NCBI GenBank assembly: GCA_023091665.1
Contig: JALJCQ010000009.1
Location: 2,728,001-2,792,000 of the forward strand
Source of the DNA: Pythium myriotylum
Taxonomy: Eukaryota; Oomycota; Peronosporomycetes; Pythiales; Pythiaceae
DNA: 64,000 nt
Reading direction: 5' to 3'
This document shows, piece by piece, positions 19,309-29,321 of the stretch. Made by a program: the position numbers and the translations under genes. The number at the start of each line of letters is the position of its first letter. Position 1 is the stretch's first letter. The notes under the pieces are model-generated. The model ran no database searches. It had not been told where the DNA came from and worked only from the letters and a program-made list of their open reading frames with translations.

Positions 19309-20563
19309 GGCTGGTGGTCGGACGAGTTGTGGTCAGTGGTCGATGGAGCTCGTGTGGAAATGGATGCACGTGCGTTGGTTGCGGTGAGTTGTGGAATGAG
19401 GTCGTGTGGGCTGCATCAAGAGCCACCAAGCAGCGTCGTTGGAGGAGAATTTCGACGAGCACCATCTCGTGAGGTTTTGCTGCGTCATTGCGCTTAATAT
19501 GATTGTGAATCACGAATTCGAAGAGCTTGTGGATGCAGTTGGTGGGTTTTAAGTGGCTCGATCTATTTTATGAACCCTCGATTCGTCGCCCCCTGATTTA
19601 TTTGTTCGACGAGTTCTTGGAAGCTTGAAGGTGCATGTGGCGAAACGGAAGATGTCTGCGTCGCGTTCGGTTCAGTTTGAGTCCAGAGGCCAAATGCTGC
19701 GTCATGGAGTTTGCATCTGATCATGCATTCTACGCATCATGACATGAACTCTCAGCTCGGTTTTTGCGACTCTGTGAAGGCGATGAAGTCGCCATTTCCG
19801 ATTTGGTCAAAGATACAAATGACACCACGCGGAGTTTCTTGCGGAACGCCTAGGCGTATACATCGAGAGAACTAGCGCGGTTTCCTGTATATGGTCATTC
19901 TGGCGATCGTCGGCTCTTCTTGTGTGCGTCCTTTCTCAGGAATTTGGATGGCTTGTGAACCCACAAACGCGGTTCAGAGGGTGTTGCAACACCGCCAGAT
20001 TCCCTGAGCAGCACCACGAACCTTCGTCAAGTCTTCGCCGTCGCACTCAGCGATTGCGACACTGTACTTTGCTTGATGGAAGAGAACCCCTGACCGTTGC
20101 TTTGAGTGGAAGGCAGCATGAAGCGAGGTGCCGATACTTTCTGGCGATCTTCACCACCAACTTCAATGGACGTTTTATGTGCAACGGCATGGTTCGAATG
20201 ATTCTTTGCTGTGCGAAGGTCGCGTCAATTGTCAAACGCAATGCAGTGATGGTGCGACACGAAGAGAAAGAGGGTGTTTTGTGTGTGAGTCGACGCCTCT
20301 TGCTCCTACTGTAGGAGCAGCATCCAATCAGAAGATTCAACGATAATGATTCGGCCCATGGAGCCGGCTGCTGCCCATGACGCCAGTTATCGTCCAGCGT
20401 GTTCAATCCATCACCAGAGCCAATTCCTTGAAGGAATAAATCAGGTTGCCGCTTTGCATTGATTGTTGGCTCTTGATGAAATTTTGCACTCGACCAAGCT
20501 CACCTTACAGGCAACCCACACTTGGTTTTGTACCCTAGGACAAGAAGACCAAAGACGTTTACT
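19309..20563. other. Intergenic region between divergent SOD-like genes
   Basis: The 1.25 kb separates two SOD-like genes that point away from each other. The first 280 nt next to the minus-strand gene are related to the upstream region of the truncated relative at 23304. Open frames inside (for example 19922-20314) look like chance. No other gene seen. Confidence 0.6.
19553..19579 (-). promoter_or_regulatory. Shared 27-bp promoter block (copy upstream of the first SOD-like gene)
   Basis: Identical over 27 bp to 22994-23020, with weaker similarity on both sides (about 60 bp in all). It contains TCATAAAATAG, a TATA-like sequence, and sits about 245 nt before the ATG at 19308, a similar distance to that in the other copy. 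Confidence 0.55.
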
Positions 20564-21322
20564 ATGGTGTTTCGTCATTTCGGCTTGGCAACTGTGTTGA
20601 CTTTGGCCCTCTCTGCCCCTGTAAATGCCATCAATCAACTGATTTGGGTCTTCGATGGCGACTACGCCGGCGTCGACGGCAGCGTCGTCGTCCAGTACGA
20701 CGACCCAAAGTACAGCGGAGCCACGATCAAAGCCGACCTTAACTTCAAGACAGTCGATATGAAAGCCCTTCGGGCTCTGGATGGTAATTGCACCGCCGAC
20801 ACCATCAAGGAATACAAGTGGCATATTCATACAAAGTGGTTTGAGCCTGGCGCACGGGACTTCAGCTCCACCAAATTCGGCGACTGCGCCAAATCCATCA
20901 CGGGTAATCACTACGATCCTTACAAGATCTGTGGCCCAGCGTCAGAGTACGTGGACACTCCAGCCTGCGCGGGCCGAGTCAAGGACTACAAGTGCACACC
21001 AGATGCGTACAAGAAAAATTTTGCGGCGTGCGAGTCTGGCGATCTCTCTGGCAAGTTCGGCAGCTTCAAACCCAACGCGAAAGGCGCATTCAAGGGCGAG
21101 TGGTTTGATCTGCGGTTTCCATTTTGGACAGAGATCACCCCTCAGTGGAGCTTAGTTATCCACGCTGTGTGCGGAACAGCCACCCCACGCATCGCGTGCG
21201 CTCATGGCTCACCGTGGATTGGTGGAGGGAAGGTCAAGGCGGCACCTACGAGCGAGACTACCCAGGAGGAGGACACCGCCAAGGTTAGGGTGAAGATTCG
21301 CGTGAGTCACAAGACAAACTGA
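20564..21322 (+). CDS. Secreted Cu-SOD-like protein without acidic tail
   Basis: Single exon, 252 codons, starting at the ATG at 20564, which gives a good signal peptide (about 1-22, ending VNA). The SOD-like domain aligns throughout with the protein at 18229-19308: HIH at H87/H89, H116 in GNHYDP, GDLSGKFGS, and H200 in HAVCGTATPR. After the domain only a short tail follows, ending KVRVKIRVSHKTN, which recalls the VVIRLR end of its relatives without the acidic repeats. Likely an extracellular copper protein involved in handling superoxide, possibly during host attack or wall growth (inference). Its stop lies 2 nt from the end of a possible minus-strand gene. Confidence 0.85.
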   Translation: MVFRHFGLATVLTLALSAPVNAINQLIWVFDGDYAGVDGSVVVQYDDPKYSGATIKADLNFKTVDMKALRALDGNCTADTIKEYKWHIHTKWFEPGARDFSSTKFGDCAKSITGNHYDPYKICGPASEYVDTPACAGRVKDYKCTPDAYKKNFAACESGDLSGKFGSFKPNAKGAFKGEWFDLRFPFWTEITPQWSLVIHAVCGTATPRIACAHGSPWIGGGKVKAAPTSETTQEEDTAKVRVKIRVSHKTN

Positions 21323-21324
21323 GC

Positions 21325-22530
21325 TCATCGATCGTCGAGTTCTTCGAGCCATTGGGTGGAGAAAGTGTCGGCGATAACAGAGATGGGTGCTCGCACTCTC
21401 AAAGCAGGGCATGAAGCATAATGAACTCACCAGAATAGATATTGAGCTTTTGTAATTGTGGCATTGCTCCATCAAAGTGCCAAGAATGCAACAGAGGACA
21501 TAATGCGATCGGACTTTCATAGTCCAGCATGATGACGCCGACAGCGATCGCAATGCCCCCGAATCGATCGGCAATGCACAGTCCAAGCCGCAATTCCTCA
21601 GATTTCTTTGTAACCGCGAGTGACTGGACTGAAGGAAGCTTCAAGTCTTCCCATGAAGTCTGTTTGCACATTCCATTGCGTGGGCGACAACTTGGATTGG
21701 CTGAATCGTCTCGGAGGATGCAATCCAAACTACGCCTATCTTGGGTGAATCCGCTGTTCATGGAATCGGTATCGCGGATTTCCCTTTCAACGATTCACGT
21801 ACATTTTTGGCTTCGCCCAGTTAGCAGAACACGAATAAATCCCAGTGGTCTCGCTCACACTTCCCGTATTGCTGGCTTGAAGTTAACGGCAGGCAAGCGA
21901 TCTATTCGCAATGGATAAGAGGTTCTGCAGATTATGAGTGTGATTTGAGGTTTGGACATTGACGCCATAATGCTTATTGGACAGATTATCTCCCACCAAG
22001 CATCGGTCCTAGAGTGTGCCAAAATGCAAGAATGCAATTCTGAGTCAATTGGAGGTCAACCAGAACTTTGTGAAAGTCGTCGTTCGGACCGATACCTGAT
22101 GAACATGACACACTGCTCGTGCTAAAGCTCATGTACATGATCGCCAGGAACGAGAGGTTGATAGAAAGAGGTGAAAGTGTGTGGATCACTGACGCAGGCT
22201 TGGCGCCAAGAATGAGGCTGATGGTAGATCCATGGACGGCACCCATACAGGCGATGTAGCATGATTCGGCCATCGAGCAGCGATGCGACATCAGTCAGTG
22301 TGAATCCACCGACGAGACAAGTCGATCGTGACTCCGAGCATATAATGTGGTTTGGAGCGCGTGAGCCACTCTCAGTGAGTATCAATAGAGCTGGTAGTGG
22401 CGAAAACCGGAGTAGGGCTAGGAGGATCACCAGTGACGCATCGAGAGTGCGATCTTTCTCTATCCCACCCAAGATAACTAGTGAGTATGGCGTTCAAGGC
22501 TGTTTCAATAAGCACCACGCTGCATCTAAG
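21325..22530 (-). other. Possible spliced or decaying gene of unknown function
   Basis: Several protein-like stretches on the minus strand could belong to one gene: about 22530-22470 (LIETALNAILTSYL), 22470-22270, 22270-21985 in another frame, 21761-21430, and a last piece 21395-21325 ending STQWLEELDDR before a stop. The pieces are in different frames, and only some junctions look like GT...AG introns (one would be only about 35 nt). The middle is hydrophobic, suggesting a membrane protein. I do not recognise a family, and it may be a pseudogene. The end lies 2 nt from the stop of the convergent SOD-like gene. Confidence 0.3.
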
Positions 22531-23303
22531 TAGTAAGGTCTGTCACTGCCGTTCCGTTGAAGTTAGGCACGACGGTCGCCAACTTCAATGAAGTCCATCT
22601 TCTCCGCCAGAAAATGGAAGCTTGGATGCGATTGTAAAATCTCCCAACATTCGCCCCTTTCGTTAGTCTCTGTCCAGCACTTGGAGTGGCAAAGTCGACA
22701 TATTCAGAAGTTTTGACGGTGCGAATGAGGTCCGTGGATTAGTCCAGGCAAGAATACGCTCATACATGTATGGCCACTGCTACTACTTTAGTTTGTCAGT
22801 ATTATTCATTTCGCTGGTGGTTGTGGACAGAATCACAGATACAATTGTGAAGTGAAACTGCAGAGATGTCGAGTGGCAAATCTGGAGTATCACATTTCGC
22901 CCTGTCCTTACGATAAAATGCCAGGGGCTTGCATCTTCCATTTCACTACGCGCACTTCAAGCGTCCAACAACATAAATCAGGTGCGACGAATTGAGGGTT
23001 CATAAAATAGATCGAGCCACCTCAACCCACCAACGGCAAGCACGTGCACCCACACGCTCTTCGGATTCGCTATCCACCACCACGTCAAGCGTATTGGCGC
23101 AGCTCAACCTCCCGAGCGAACCCACACAGGCTCATGCTCGTTGAAGCTCTTCTCCAAGCACGCTGTTTTCACGAGTGCGGCACTCGGCACAGCCCACAGG
23201 ACCTCATTCATCGACTCGCCTCAACCAACGCACATCAATCTACTCACAAGCTCCATCAATAACAAGCCGCATATCGGCCAAACGCAAGCCAGCCAACCCA
23301 GCC
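22531..23303. other. Upstream region of the truncated SOD relative
   Basis: No gene seen. From about 22970 to the ATG the sequence is related to the upstream region and leader of the SOD-like gene at 19308, including the run-up to the start codon, which shows that the promoter was duplicated with the gene. Confidence 0.6.
22994..23020 (+). promoter_or_regulatory. Shared 27-bp promoter block (copy upstream of the truncated gene)
   Basis: Exact match of 27 bp to the minus strand at 19553-19579, including the TATA-like TCATAAAATAG. It lies about 284 nt before the ATG at 23304. Confidence 0.55.
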
Positions 23304-23774
23304 ATGAGTCTCTCGAAAGCTCTCACTCTCATCGCGGCATCATTGATCGTCACCAGCCTCACTGTCCAGGCCGAGAGAGATGACAGCGTCGACTACGCCA
23401 ACACGATCAGCTTGTCATTCAAAAACGACAACATTGGGAATTATCCTCAGAACAAAGTATCACCGGATGTGAAACACAACAACAACGACGGCTACGAGGA
23501 CCACGATGACCATGATCACGAGCACGGTGGCCACGGCCACGGCTACGATGACAAGAACTCTCGCGCCGTGAAGCACCACGACGACGACGACGACGGTGGC
23601 TACGAGGACAACGATCACGAGCACGGTGGCCACGGCCACGGCTACGATGACAAGGACTCTCGCGCCGTGAAGCACCACGACGACGACGATGACGATGGTA
23701 AAGACGACGATCCAGAGAATGGCGATGATAAGCATGTCCGAGTCGTGATCCGTCTCCGCAGGGGTGACAACTGA
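23304..23774 (+). CDS. Secreted His/Asp-rich repeat protein, SOD domain lost
   Basis: Single exon, 156 codons. The signal peptide (MSLSKALTLIAASLIV..., about 1-23, ending VQA) is nearly that of the protein at 18229-19308, and the C-terminus (VVIRLR) also matches, but the whole SOD-like domain is missing. In its place is a short linker followed by two copies of a 33-residue unit rich in His and Asp (HEHGGHGHGYDDK, then RAVKHHDDDD). The protein is therefore a secreted acidic/His-rich polypeptide that might bind metal ions. Start, frame and promoter are intact, so it is more likely a functional remodelled gene than a pseudogene, but expression is unknown. Confidence 0.7.
   Translation: MSLSKALTLIAASLIVTSLTVQAERDDSVDYANTISLSFKNDNIGNYPQNKVSPDVKHNNNDGYEDHDDHDHEHGGHGHGYDDKNSRAVKHHDDDDDGGYEDNDHEHGGHGHGYDDKDSRAVKHHDDDDDDGKDDDPENGDDKHVRVVIRLRRGDN
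23490..23690 (+). repeat. Two tandem 99-bp coding repeats
   Basis: The unit starting near 23514 (GATCACGAGCACGG) recurs at 23613, a period of 99 nt or 33 codons, with few differences. A third, diverged unit lies in the relative at 18229-19308. Confidence 0.85.
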
Positions 23775-23947
23775 TTCGACTTCGAATGTTGTTTGTACTT
23801 GGAGCAGTTGTATATTCTGTTGATCAATGATTCAAAAATTCAATGGTTCGAATCGCTTCTTTATGACGGATTCAGGCTGGATGGGTAAGTGACGCTTGCG
23901 CTAGTTGTTTTGCCGTTGCTAGAACTACAGTGGTGCTTGCCGAGTGC

Positions 23948-26158
23948 TTACACAGCGTGGCGCGATGATCGTTTTTTTCGTGCAGCCTGGCGACGGTGGA
24001 CGGGATCGAGGCGGATTGCCTCACCTTCTCCGTGGAAGTAGGTGTTGCTGCTGTGGGAACGAGTGGGCTCAACCCCCGCCGTGGTGCCATACGTTCGAAG
24101 GCTTCCTTGGTAACGCACGTTGCTCTTCGCATCGTCGGCCACATCAGACGTTCGGGCTAGGCGTTTAGCGGGGCTTCTTTGAAGCGCTGGTGAGCCTGGG
24201 CCAGTCAGCGGCGCAGACGCGCGACGCTCAAGTCCCGGTCGCAGATCAAAGTAGATCTTCTTAAACTGGGGGACTTCGCTTCGGGCGGTCTGTTGCTTTA
24301 CTGTGAGTGCTGCTTCTCGTTTAGCACGAATTGCCGCGTTCTCGGGGGCAACGTCATCCGGAGCCTGGACGTGGATGTCGCCGACGCTTGTGATGAGGAA
24401 ACTCGGTTTGCACCACTCATCAAAGTTCTTGGACTCGAGGAAACGCAGGAACACTTGGGAGCGGTACCGCACTGGAATCACCTTCGTGATTTCGCGGATG
24501 TACTCGTGGACCTGCATCAACACATCGGCGGCTTTGGAGCGACGGTCCAGCCACCACAAAGTATGAAGGCCCCAGCCGACATTGAGGGCCGTGAACACAG
24601 CGACGGAAATGCCAAGCAAACCCGTGTCACTCCAGTTTTCATCGCCCACCCAGCTCTTGAACTGAGGGAACAGAGCATTCTCAAGAGTCACGAGCGTCGT
24701 GACAATAAAGCACACGAACACGTACGAGTCCAGCAGCGTAAAGTACGAGACCTGAGGGATGAGCGACGCCACCTGGTTCTTGAAAGTCACGGCCGTGAGC
24801 ACGAGGGCTGTAACAACCTGGAGGCGAGAGCCCATGTCCATCGCTGTGCCATCATCTTGGCGAGCGTACGTGATGAAACACAGATAAGTGATCACCGCTG
24901 CGATCAGTGCGACGTTCGTGAGATAGTATCCGCTACGGCGCTGGAGTACCATCTCGAAGCAGATATACTTCTTTGGTCCCGACTCCCTGATATCGCTCAC
25001 GAATACTTTGTTGTGGTAGAGCACATTGAAGACATTGCCAAGCTGGTAGTTCTCGATCGAGAAGCTGCCTGGCTCCACTGGTGTCGGGACTAAGTGCACT
25101 GCATTATCTGGCATGCCACTGCTCGTGGAGAACTCGAAGATGAGCTTCTGCTGGTCGAAAGGGAAGCTGTGCAGTGCCATCTCGGTCGTGAAAGTGGCGC
25201 AGACACGGCGGCGGAAGAGCAAGTGATACACATCTTCTAGCACAGCTCGTTCGTCGACAAGAGTAAAGTCTCGGAACTCGGCGTCACCAGCGAGCATCAA
25301 ACTGGACGTGAGGTCACGCTGATCCTGCATCTCAGTGACGTTGGTAAACTCGAATTGCTCTGCGTTGATGTCGAGCAGATCCAAGAACTCCCGCAGTACC
25401 GAATCTTCACGCAGCGCAGTGATCGCAGGGAACATGACTTGCCACGTGATATCGGCAGAGTAGGTCTGCGCGACCGTGTCGATGGACGTGACGGCGTTGA
25501 CTTCGATGCTGGCCTCGAGTGGGTCAAAGCCAACGAAAAGCGACGCAATGAGCTTTCTCTTGAGGTTGGGGATCTTTGCGTGGGCCGGTGGTTCGACGTC
25601 ACGGATGAACCAGTGGGTCACGTCGGTGTCCCACTCACCGCGCATCATCTTCCACTCGAAGAGCGTCGGGAAGAGGTCGGGCGTCTCGTCGACGACCGCG
25701 ACCTCGTCGCCCGTGACGAGATCCACTTCGGGCGCAGGCATGGTCTGTCCCGCTTCGACTTTCTTGGCGAGCGCGTTGGCGCTCTTGGCGAGCTCCTCGA
25801 CCTCGTGTTGCTGCATCTCGGTCTTGCGCCAAGAGATGCACTTGACCTTGGAGTTGTTGTCGGTCACGCGCTCGATCTTCCAGAGGCCACCGTAAGGCCA
25901 CGTGAGACAGAGCCACTGGCCCGGCAGGCCATAACCCGCAGGCATGGGCGTCGCAAACTCGAGTTCCATGTGGTAGAGCACACGGTCCGTGTCGATGTCG
26001 AGCGCCGCGTGCTCGAGCGAGAGCGTGTGGGACTTGACCACGCTTTTCCAGTCCATGGCTTCGGCCAGCGAGACGCCCGGCGTGGTCACGGGCGACGGCA
26101 GCGCAAGCCGCGCGGGCGACGAGTAGGGCGCCGTGGACTCGCGCGTGGGCGAAACCAT
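23948..26158 (-). CDS. Pentameric ligand-gated ion-channel-like protein, copy 1
   Basis: Single exon, 736 codons. The core is a pentameric ligand-gated channel subunit: a beta-sandwich domain (about 180-410) with the FPFDQQ signature (332-337), then M1 (411-430), a pore-type M2 (445-466, RLQVVTALVLTAVTF), M3 (472-494) and M4 (513-536). The M2-M3 stretch ending LIPQVSYFTLLDSY is very close to known family members. The conserved second cysteine of the Cys-loop is absent, as in the bacterial GLIC/ELIC type. Unusual: no signal peptide, an extra N-terminal region of about 180 residues with a WPYGGLWKIERV segment, and a tail of about 200 residues after M4. The ligand and ion selectivity are unknown. 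It is clearly diverged from copies 2 and 3. Confidence 0.88.
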   Translation of the reverse strand: MVSPTRESTAPYSSPARLALPSPVTTPGVSLAEAMDWKSVVKSHTLSLEHAALDIDTDRVLYHMELEFATPMPAGYGLPGQWLCLTWPYGGLWKIERVTDNNSKVKCISWRKTEMQQHEVEELAKSANALAKKVEAGQTMPAPEVDLVTGDEVAVVDETPDLFPTLFEWKMMRGEWDTDVTHWFIRDVEPPAHAKIPNLKRKLIASLFVGFDPLEASIEVNAVTSIDTVAQTYSADITWQVMFPAITALREDSVLREFLDLLDINAEQFEFTNVTEMQDQRDLTSSLMLAGDAEFRDFTLVDERAVLEDVYHLLFRRRVCATFTTEMALHSFPFDQQKLIFEFSTSSGMPDNAVHLVPTPVEPGSFSIENYQLGNVFNVLYHNKVFVSDIRESGPKKYICFEMVLQRRSGYYLTNVALIAAVITYLCFITYARQDDGTAMDMGSRLQVVTALVLTAVTFKNQVASLIPQVSYFTLLDSYVFVCFIVTTLVTLENALFPQFKSWVGDENWSDTGLLGISVAVFTALNVGWGLHTLWWLDRRSKAADVLMQVHEYIREITKVIPVRYRSQVFLRFLESKNFDEWCKPSFLITSVGDIHVQAPDDVAPENAAIRAKREAALTVKQQTARSEVPQFKKIYFDLRPGLERRASAPLTGPGSPALQRSPAKRLARTSDVADDAKSNVRYQGSLRTYGTTAGVEPTRSHSSNTYFHGEGEAIRLDPVHRRQAARKKRSSRHAV

Positions 26159-26802
26159 GGGAGACGGGAGGCGGTGAATTGCGGACTGCGAGCAGATCTC
26201 AATGGTCGAGATACTGGAGATCTCTCGGCCCAGCCAGCCATCTGGAGGTGAAGCAACTCAGTTTCGAAATGATCTTGTTGTTTTTCAGCCAATCCAAGTG
26301 ACGTTTGAATCTATTTGGCCAATTAAATGAGTGTAATATATGGAGCTGCTTGCGACATGTGTCAAGGGGATCCAAAGAGAGTGTCCACTCATCACCCTTT
26401 GGTAATCTAGCCTTTTGTCGGCTGTTGATTGGATAATTAACACGCACCTGATTCAAAGCAGCCAATCAGAGTTCGTATAGATGTACCCAATACGATAACT
26501 AAGCCAAGCTAAGACAAGAATCTACGAGTTGCCGGTTCCAGTCGTCAGAAGACTGGTCTCGCTCTTGCATCCGCGAAGATTGGACGACCGCTGGATGTCA
26601 CACCGCTTGCGGCTTTCCCTCGTTTCCTAGAATGGCAGTTGCAGTTGCTTTCTGTGTTCACGAACGCGGTGGAGAATGGGTACATGCTCGGGGTGTTACG
26701 GTGTATCTATGGCACTCCAAGCATTTGGTCACTTGTTGAGCAGTTCATCGACGCTATTCGTTGCGATTTGCTTCACACACTTGCTGCAACAACTGCTACT
26801 CT
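26159..26802. promoter_or_regulatory. Upstream region of channel copy 1 with clustered CCAAT boxes
   Basis: No gene seen. CCAAT or ATTGG pentamers occur at 26289, 26319, 26428, 26462 and 26487, that is within about 130-330 nt of the ATG at 26158. The remainder is AT-richer than the coding DNA. Confidence 0.45.
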
Positions 26803-29091
26803 CTACTCGGCCCGATTCGACGGCTTGACGTTGGCGTCTCGATAGCGACGAAAGGACTCGATGTTGACGATCGTGTCTTCTGTGTAGTCGTTGACACTCA
26901 CCGTGCGGCGGCGAGTACTCGCGGCGTGTCCCATGAGCGCTGCCACACTGGTCATGTGAGAAAGGCGGCGCTCGCCTGCCTGATAGACTGCTTCACTGGT
27001 TTTCGCAGCCGGAATCGAGTGCGCAACTGGCGAACTCAGCGCTGGAGCCGACGAATGGCGGTCGAGTGGCGGCCGCATGTCGAAAAAGATCCTTTGGAAC
27101 ACGGCTAGTTCGTTGTCGGCTTTGGTGCGCCGTTTCTCCATTCGCACCTCGCTCTTCAGCTTCTGAGCGTGGTTGACGGGGCGATCGTCTGGTGCTTGGA
27201 TGTGGATGTCGCCGTTGCTGGTGACGAGGTAATGCGGACGACACCAGTCCTCGTAGTTCTGGGTCTCGAGGTACCGGTGGAGCACCTCGGCTCGGTACCT
27301 CGGCGGAATGGCGTGCGTGATGACGCGGATGTACTCTTGCACTTGTAGTAGCACACGCGCTGCATAGCGACGGCGGTTGAGCCATCGACGCAAATACACG
27401 GCCCAGACGATGTTGAGCATCGTGAATCTGAAAAGAGAGTAGGGCAAGAGCCCAGACCCTTCCCAGTCATTACCTGGGAGGATACGCTCGAAGAAAGGGA
27501 AGAGCGCATTCTCGATCGTCACGATCGACGTCACCATGAAGCACACGAACACGTAGCTGTCGAGAATGGTGAAGTACGAGATCTGAGGGATGAGGCTCGC
27601 GACCTGGTTCTTGAATGTGACGGCCGTGAGAACCATCGCGGTGGCGTTTTGGATGCGGGTTCCTGTCTCCATGACGTTCCCGTTCTTGTCTTTCGGAGCC
27701 CATGACACGAAGAAGCACAAGTACGTGATGATAGCTGCGATGAGGGCGACATTCGTAATGTAGTACTTGCTGTGTCGCTCGAGCACCATCTCGAACGTGA
27801 TGGTCTTGCGTGGACCAGACTCTTTGATGTCGCTCACAAAGACTCGGTTATGGTATGCCACATCGAACACATTCCCAAGCTGAAAGTATTCAACGGAAAA
27901 GCTGCCAGGATCGATAGGAGTCGGAATGAGCTTGAGTGCACCGTCAGGCATGCCGCTGCTTCCTGTCGTGAACTCGAACACGAGCTTCTGTCGGTCGAAT
28001 GGGAAGCTGTGGAGCGCCATCTCTTCCGTGAACGTTGCGGTTATACGGCGGCTGAACTGCAGGTGGAACACAGGCTCGACATTCAGGCGGTTGGATGATT
28101 TCTCTCCTGACGGCAAGAGGCTGTTAAACTGAACGTATCCAGCAGGCGTCACACTGGACGAGAGATCGCGCTCGGTTCTCATCTCGGTGATGTTGCTGAA
28201 CTCGAACTGGCCTGCATCGATATCCACGATCAGCAGAAACTCGAGAAGAGCAGCGTCTTCGCGGAACGTCGTGATTGCCGGGAGCGTGACTTGCCACGTC
28301 ACGTCGGCCGCGTACGTCTGTGCGACGGTGTCGATGGCAGTGACGGCGTTGACCTCGATCTGAGCCTCCAGCGGAGCGAAGCCAACGAGCAGTCTCGCCA
28401 TCAGTTGGCGTTTGTGTGGCGAGTCCGATGACTGTCTCGGTGATTCGACGTCGTGGATGAACCAGTGGCGGGAATCGGACGCCCACACACCACACGCCAT
28501 TTTCCACTCGAACAACGTCGGCAGGTCCTCGTTGTCTCCTGCTGCAGGCGGCTGGCTCGTGGGTGATACTCCGTCCTCTCCTTCTGGCTCAAGTAATGTC
28601 GAGTCGTCTGTCGCCGTGCTCTCCTCCTCGATCGCCGACGAGTTCTCGTCTTCGACTTTCTTCGCAAGTGCATCGACATGGCGAGCATGCACTTCGACCT
28701 GCGCCGGCGTGAGGTCTGTTTTGCGCCAGGAGAGACACGAGATCTTGGTGTTCTTCTCGCGTACGCGCTCGATCTTCCAGAGTCCACCGTACGGCCAGGA
28801 GAGACAGAGGAACTGGCCGTGCTCGAGCGCATCTTGTGGCAGCGGCGTCGCGAGCTCGAGCTCCATGTGGTAGAGCACTCTGTCGGTGTTGATGTCCACG
28901 GCCGCGTGCTCGAGCGTGAGTTTGTGTGACTTGACGACGCTGGTCCAGTCGCTGGCTTCGATGCGCGCGGCCGACATGATCGAGTGCGCGCTGCCGATGT
29001 GGTGCACCGAGTGGGAGCTGCCAACTGCGTGGACTGTGTGCGACGGTGAAGGCGTGGGCGATCGTGATCGCGATCTTGATCGTGAGGGCAT
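26803..29091 (-). CDS. Pentameric ligand-gated ion-channel-like protein, copy 2
   Basis: Single exon, 762 codons from the ATG at 29091; the frame is open further to 29145 but without an ATG. Same architecture as copy 1: an Arg/Ser-rich start (SRSRSRSPTPSPSH), an N-terminal beta-rich region, a channel beta-sandwich with FPFDRQ (373-378), M1 443-465, M2 479-500 (RIQNATAMVLTAVTF), M3 506-530, M4 547-570, and a long C-terminal tail. No Cys-loop pair and no signal peptide. It is the left arm of an inverted repeat with copy 3; within the cores I saw one amino-acid difference, Arg555 here against Gly570 there, in M4. A shared motif, ATTGGCCGAAACC, lies about 220 nt upstream. Confidence 0.87.
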   Translation of the reverse strand: MPSRSRSRSRSPTPSPSHTVHAVGSSHSVHHIGSAHSIMSAARIEASDWTSVVKSHKLTLEHAAVDINTDRVLYHMELELATPLPQDALEHGQFLCLSWPYGGLWKIERVREKNTKISCLSWRKTDLTPAQVEVHARHVDALAKKVEDENSSAIEEESTATDDSTLLEPEGEDGVSPTSQPPAAGDNEDLPTLFEWKMACGVWASDSRHWFIHDVESPRQSSDSPHKRQLMARLLVGFAPLEAQIEVNAVTAIDTVAQTYAADVTWQVTLPAITTFREDAALLEFLLIVDIDAGQFEFSNITEMRTERDLSSSVTPAGYVQFNSLLPSGEKSSNRLNVEPVFHLQFSRRITATFTEEMALHSFPFDRQKLVFEFTTGSSGMPDGALKLIPTPIDPGSFSVEYFQLGNVFDVAYHNRVFVSDIKESGPRKTITFEMVLERHSKYYITNVALIAAIITYLCFFVSWAPKDKNGNVMETGTRIQNATAMVLTAVTFKNQVASLIPQISYFTILDSYVFVCFMVTSIVTIENALFPFFERILPGNDWEGSGLLPYSLFRFTMLNIVWAVYLRRWLNRRRYAARVLLQVQEYIRVITHAIPPRYRAEVLHRYLETQNYEDWCRPHYLVTSNGDIHIQAPDDRPVNHAQKLKSEVRMEKRRTKADNELAVFQRIFFDMRPPLDRHSSAPALSSPVAHSIPAAKTSEAVYQAGERRLSHMTSVAALMGHAASTRRRTVSVNDYTEDTIVNIESFRRYRDANVKPSNRAE
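26929..28994 (-). repeat. Left arm of a 2,066-bp near-perfect inverted repeat
   Basis: Corresponds base for base, without length change, to 31639-33704 on the other strand. All three reading frames translate almost identically in both arms; the one difference noticed is A/G in M4. Identity drops abruptly at both ends, inside the coding sequence. Confidence 0.9.
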
Positions 29092-29308
29092 GTCAAGTGG
29101 AGGGTCGATAATCAAATGAGCCGTCTGGTGGAGCAAGATGCTCACTCCCAGCGAGTGCTGCTCACGGGCTCACATGGGTTGACGCAGCCGGAATGATGAC
29201 TGGATCGACATTTGCAAAGACTTCTCATCTCGGCACCATTTTCAGTGAATGGCGTCGCTGAAAGAAGTCTCAGCTGGTGAGGATTGGTGCGTCGAACTCA
29301 TTCGTCTC

Positions 29309-29321
29309 GGTTTCGGCCAAT
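29309..29321 (-). promoter_or_regulatory. ATTGGCCGAAACC motif, copy 1
   Basis: A 13-bp sequence containing an inverted CCAAT box, about 220 nt upstream of the ATG of channel copy 2. The same 13 bp occur upstream of channel copy 3 and of a G-family gene. Confidence 0.45.

Noticed and set aside
18457..19497. 346-codon plus-strand open frame opposite the first SOD-like gene
   Set aside because: Antisense of a well-supported secreted protein; its Val/Leu-rich repeats are the reverse of the His/Asp tail.
19922..20314. 130-codon plus-strand open frame between the SOD-like genes
   Set aside because: Low-complexity Arg/Cys-rich translation, no ATG in a good context near its start, no relatives in the window.
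23460..23735. CRISPR-like or satellite-like appearance of the repeats at 23490-23690
   Set aside because: The repeats are in frame, encode the same His/Asp unit twice, and have no spacer structure.
25355..26251. 298-codon plus-strand open frame opposite channel copy 1
   Set aside because: Antisense of a clear channel gene; no motif.
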